Assembly: GCA_964564695.1 (NCBI GenBank)
Contig: CAZMCC010000059.1
Location: forward strand, 1 to 24,693
Origin: CAZMCC01 sp964564695
Lineage (GTDB): Bacteria > Planctomycetota > Phycisphaerae > Phycisphaerales > UBA1924
Direction of reading: 5' to 3'
DNA: 24,693 bases
The notes under the pieces are model-generated. The model was given only the letters and a program-made list of their open reading frames with translations, did not search any database and was not told the DNA's origin. A program made the translations under genes and the position numbers. Positions 21,937-24,693 of this stretch are shown here, in pieces (the first letter of the stretch is position 1; every line of letters begins with the position of its first letter).

Positions 21937-22662
21937 ATGATCTCGACGATTCGTTTAACGGTCTTGGCGGCGGTCGCGTGCGTCGCGGGCTCGGCCTTGG
22001 CGCGTCCCGACGGGGCCGTGGGCCAATACGGCGACGCTGACGTGCTCGGGGTCGGGGTGTACGCCGAGGATCCGACGGTCGGCGCGACGCGGGTCGGGCT
22101 GCCCGCGGGCGTGCTGACGCTCTCGACGCTGTCGACGGAGCACATCTTCCCGTTTACACCGTTTGGTGATTTCGACGGCACCGACGAGATCTTCGTCGGC
22201 AGCAACCAGGTGGCGGCGCACGACGGGTATTCGCAGGCGCTCGAGCGGGCTATCGGGCCGCAGACGCTGTTCATGGATTACTCCGATCTGCTCGAGCCCG
22301 ACGAGGTGCTGACGGGCCTGACGCTCGGGATTGCGGCCGACGACTTCCAGTTCCCGCAGTTCGGCCAGTCGTTCTTCTGCCTGGTGAACGGCGTGCAGTA
22401 CCAGCCGCTGAACGCCGCGCTCAATGCTCTCGATCTGACAGGCCCGCAGGTGCGGTACTTCTCGATCGGGCTGCCGCTGTCGTATCTGCGGCCCGACGGT
22501 GTCGAGGAGCTCACGCTCGTGATCGACCAGATGGGGGACGGCGGGGACGGGTGGGCGGTGGACTTTGTGACGATCGGGGTGACGACGGTGTCGGTGCCGG
22601 GGCCGGCTGGGGTCGGCGTGCTGGCCTTCGCCGCGTGCGCGGCCGCGCGTCGGCGGCGCTGA
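21937..22662 (+). CDS. Secreted protein with PEP-CTERM-like tail (tandem paralog 2)
   Basis: This 241-residue protein aligns with the preceding one over its whole length. Shared blocks are GQ(W/Y)GDADVLG, DPT.GAT, GDF.GTD.I(Y/F)VGS, AHDGYS, GLTLGIAADDFQFP.FGQ, Y.S.G.P and GDGGDGWAVDF.T.GVTT. It has its own signal peptide (about residues 1-22, ending SALA-R) and a tail VPGPAG, hydrophobic segment, AARRRR. The body is novel to me, so a tandem duplication with divergence is the direct reading. Length differs mainly by a few loops. It probably belongs in one operon with paralog 1; an 8-bp palindrome follows at 22675-22702. The 3' end of the gene is strongly G-rich, with many GTG/GGG codons. Its function and ligands are unknown. 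Confidence 0.85.
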   Translation: MISTIRLTVLAAVACVAGSALARPDGAVGQYGDADVLGVGVYAEDPTVGATRVGLPAGVLTLSTLSTEHIFPFTPFGDFDGTDEIFVGSNQVAAHDGYSQALERAIGPQTLFMDYSDLLEPDEVLTGLTLGIAADDFQFPQFGQSFFCLVNGVQYQPLNAALNALDLTGPQVRYFSIGLPLSYLRPDGVEELTLVIDQMGDGGDGWAVDFVTIGVTTVSVPGPAGVGVLAFAACAAARRRR

Positions 22663-22674
22663 ACTCATCACGAC

Positions 22675-22702
22675 CCGGACCTTCGCCGAGCCTCAGGTCC
22701 GG
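22675..22702. terminator. Candidate bidirectional terminator between convergent genes
   Basis: CCGGACCT (22675-22682), a 12-nt loop and AGGTCCGG (22695-22702) form a perfect 8-bp stem in the 48-nt gap between convergent paralog 2 and glyS. No long T-tract follows on either side, so the terminator reading is only probable. Confidence 0.45.
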
Positions 22703-22710
22703 CGTCATAA

Positions 22711-24501
22711 TCACACCGCGAGCTTCGCCCCGACGAATTCCACCACCTTATCGAGCGCGATGCGGTCCTGGGTGCCGGTGTCGCGGTTGCGGGCGGTGAC
22801 GGTCTGCTGGGTGAGCGTGTCGCCGTCGACGGTGAAGCACCAGGGGCAGCCGGCCTCGTCCATGCGGGCGTAGCGCTTGCCGATGGACTGCTTGGCGTCG
22901 GTCTCGATGAAACCCTGCGTGCCGAAGCGCTTCGAGAGATCCGCGTGGAGTTTCTCGGCGACCTCGGGCATGCCGTCCTTGTTGACGAGGGGGAAGACGG
23001 CGGCCTTGATGGGGGCGACGCGCGGGGAGAGCTTGAGGAACTCGGGGCTCGGGCGCGCGGGGTCGACGGTGTACGCCTCGCACAGGATGGCGAGGACACC
23101 CCTGTCAAGTCCCGCAGCCGGTTCGATGCAGTGGGGGAGGTAGCGGCACTGCTTGGCGATCTCCTCTTTCGGCACGCCCTTGGCCTGGAGTTCGACCTGC
23201 AGTTCCTGATCGAAGTAGTCGAGCTTGGTGCGCGCGTGCTCCTGGTGCTGGGTGAGGTCGAAGTTGCCTCTGTGAGCAATGCCCTCGAGCTCGCCGAAGC
23301 CGGGGGCGGTGAAGGGAAAGCGATACTCGACATCGCTGGTGCCGACGGAGTAGTGGGAAAGCTCGTCCTTGTCATGCTCGCGGAGGATAAGGTTGTCGCC
23401 GGCGAGCCCGATCGACTTCCACCATTCCATGCGGAAATCACGCCAGAACTTGTACCACTCCTGGCTTTTGTCGGGTTGGCAGAAAAACTCGAGCTCGGCC
23501 TGATCGAACTCGCGCGAGCGGAAGGTGAAGTTGCGAGGGGTGACCTCGTTGCGGAAGCTCGTGCCGGTATTGCCGATGCCGAAGGGGATCCTGACGCGGG
23601 TTGTGTCGACCACGTTCTTGAATTGCACAAAGATGCCTTGGGCGGTCTCGGGGCGCAGGTAGGCGACGTCGTCCTCGGTCGCGGTGGCGCCGATGTACGT
23701 CTTGAACATGAGGTTGAACTGGCGGGGTTCGGTCAGTGAGGGACTCTCACACTTCGGGCACGGCGGCGGAGGCGTCCAATTCTCCGATGAATGCCCTGCA
23801 AAGTAATCGGGGAGGGAAGTTGGCGCGTGCGCGATGACTTCTCCGAGCTTCTTCGTCTCTGATTTGGACAGTTGACCCAGTTCGCGTGCCTCGATCTCAC
23901 TGCCAGCCACGACACTCTTGGCGTAAGGGCGCTTCAGGTTTTGCACCGTCATGTTGAACTGGCGTCGAGCCTCGGCGAGGCGATCGTTAGCCCGCTGGTC
24001 ATTCGGGTTCAGTTTCTGGTTCTTTACTGCGGCCATCAGCGCAAACCACGATGAATCGACGGTTTCCTTGTTGCTCACATAGTCGGCGACTCTCCACCAG
24101 CGCATGACAAAGAGCTGGTCAGCGCGGAAACGAGACTTGCATGCGCGGCAGTCGACCATCGGGTCGTTAAATCCCGCGATGTGCCCGCTCGCCTGCCACA
24201 CCTTGGGGTGCTGGATGATGCGTGTCTCGACGGGGACGCAGCGCACGGGTTCGCCGTTGGGTCCCTTACGGCCCCAGCACGGGTTGAGGATCATGTCCTG
24301 CCACCAGGCGTCGCGGAGGTTCTTCTTGAGTTGGGCGCCGAGGGGGCCGTAGTCCCAGAAGCCGTTGATGCCGCCGTAGATTTCGGAGGCCTGGTAGATG
24401 AACCCGCGGCGCTTGCAGAGCGCCATGATGGCGTCCATGGGTTTGACGCCGGTGGGGGGGGGCGTGGGAGTGGGGGCGGGTTGGTCGGTGGACATGTGCA
24501 T
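22711..24501 (-). CDS. glyS: Glycine--tRNA ligase (single-chain, alpha2 type)
   Basis: The 596-residue protein is the homodimeric type of glycyl-tRNA synthetase, a class II enzyme that charges tRNA-Gly. Recognised signatures: SEIYGGINGFWDYGPLG near the start; DVAYLRPETAQGIFVQFKNV; motif 2 as GTSFRNEVTPRNFTFRSREFDQAE; and motif 3 within PHCIEPAAGLDRG. A Cys4 zinc module is split into CRAC (about residues 118-121) and CPKC (about 248-251). The roughly 110 residues between them, running from LFVMRWWRVADY to ENWTPPP, appear as an insertion, and the DNA there has lower GC than the flanks. This explains the length above the usual 460-520. GGAG (24506-24509 on the + strand as CTCC) lies 4 nt before the ATG at 24501 and 10 nt before a second at 24495, so either may be used. 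A C9 run (24454-24462 as G) encodes prolines in the disordered start. Confidence 0.95.
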   Translation of the reverse strand: MHMSTDQPAPTPTPPPTGVKPMDAIMALCKRRGFIYQASEIYGGINGFWDYGPLGAQLKKNLRDAWWQDMILNPCWGRKGPNGEPVRCVPVETRIIQHPKVWQASGHIAGFNDPMVDCRACKSRFRADQLFVMRWWRVADYVSNKETVDSSWFALMAAVKNQKLNPNDQRANDRLAEARRQFNMTVQNLKRPYAKSVVAGSEIEARELGQLSKSETKKLGEVIAHAPTSLPDYFAGHSSENWTPPPPCPKCESPSLTEPRQFNLMFKTYIGATATEDDVAYLRPETAQGIFVQFKNVVDTTRVRIPFGIGNTGTSFRNEVTPRNFTFRSREFDQAELEFFCQPDKSQEWYKFWRDFRMEWWKSIGLAGDNLILREHDKDELSHYSVGTSDVEYRFPFTAPGFGELEGIAHRGNFDLTQHQEHARTKLDYFDQELQVELQAKGVPKEEIAKQCRYLPHCIEPAAGLDRGVLAILCEAYTVDPARPSPEFLKLSPRVAPIKAAVFPLVNKDGMPEVAEKLHADLSKRFGTQGFIETDAKQSIGKRYARMDEAGCPWCFTVDGDTLTQQTVTARNRDTGTQDRIALDKVVEFVGAKLAV

Positions 24502-24693
24502 CGCGCTCCGGAGGACGGGGAGGGTAGGGGGGGAGGGGTGGAGGGCCGTGTGCGCTGACAGGGGGTGCAGAGCGGCGATGAGAGCCGGAAGCGGTAGCGC
24601 CCGGCCACGGCGATGTCGATTGCGAAACGGACGTCGGTGTGGCCCGTTGCTGCCGCTCGGGGCTCCTATTCGCCGCGAGGGAGAGGGGGGCGA

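Noticed and set aside
19893..22274. A 793-residue minus-strand open frame over the SRPBCC and first secreted-protein genes
   Set aside because: Low-complexity Arg/Gly/Ala sequence; the plus strand carries signal peptides, ribosome sites and conserved paralogous motifs.
24510..24660. A minus-strand frame upstream of glyS reading GHTDVRFAIDIAVAGRYRFRL
   Set aside because: It looks slightly protein-like but has a stop just before it and runs into Pro/Ser low-complexity sequence overlapping glyS; probably chance.
24613..24693. A short plus-strand ATG frame running to the window edge
   Set aside because: Only 27 codons are visible, with no ribosome site and no protein-like pattern; it cannot be supported without the following sequence.

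Overview
The window is GC-rich chromosomal DNA, most likely from a planctomycete of the Phycisphaerae/Phycisphaerales type. This rests on: a small membrane protein ending in the C-x2-CG...CPECG zinc ribbon common in that phylum; two secreted proteins ending in a PGP(S/A)G-hydrophobic-ARRRR sorting tail; long bacterial-type glycyl-tRNA synthetase and squalene-hopene cyclase genes; frequent starts without a Shine-Dalgarno; and many dispersed palindromic repeats. The assignment is by recognition, not database search. No RNA genes, CRISPR arrays, transposases or phage genes were seen.

Layout. (1) 1-8265 is a surface-polysaccharide cluster: the 3' end of GDP-mannose 4,6-dehydratase, an FkbM methyltransferase, an oppositely oriented membrane EEP-family protein with degenerate active-site motifs, a Wzx-type flippase, a CgeB-like glycosyltransferase, a GT2 glycosyltransferase, a hexapeptide acyltransferase and a second GT2. 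The last four have gaps of 2 nt or overlaps of 1-4 nt and look like one operon. (2) 8356-12281 holds a zinc-ribbon membrane protein, a GT-B glycosyltransferase starting with GTG, and squalene-hopene cyclase only 16 nt downstream of it. (3) 12515-17904 is mainly housekeeping: ybeY and a CorC/HlyC-type CBS protein (4-nt overlap), dapA, folC and a DUF4304-like protein. (4) 18041-21104 has an M42-like metallopeptidase (minus strand), a VOC/glyoxalase-fold protein and a secreted two-domain SRPBCC protein. (5) 21225-22662 is a tandem pair of paralogous secreted proteins with PEP-CTERM-like tails. (6) 22711-24501 is glyS on the minus strand. The last 192 bases (24502-24693) hold nothing I can support.

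The most unusual content is not a gene cluster but a set of small GC-rich palindromic elements. Some lie between genes: a REPIN-like inverted pair with a compensatory base-pair change at 17219-17333, a long inverted repeat at 14454-14637 with a third copy at 17960-18029, and a perfect 11-bp palindrome at 19894-19918. Others lie in frame inside protein genes (squalene-hopene cyclase, ybeY, a GT2 and an acyltransferase), where they code for extra loops, three times beside a run of 8-9 G. One of these (in squalene-hopene cyclase) has a near-identical intergenic copy at 19327-19364, which supports its being mobile or recently spread. G or C homopolymers of 7-10 nt occur in at least ten places, several inside polysaccharide genes, and could act as slippage sites.

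The strand composition also changes sign: the + strand is C-rich up to about 21.1 kb whichever way genes point, and G-rich from about 21.2 kb to the end. This looks like a skew switch or rearrangement boundary next to the tandem secreted-protein pair.
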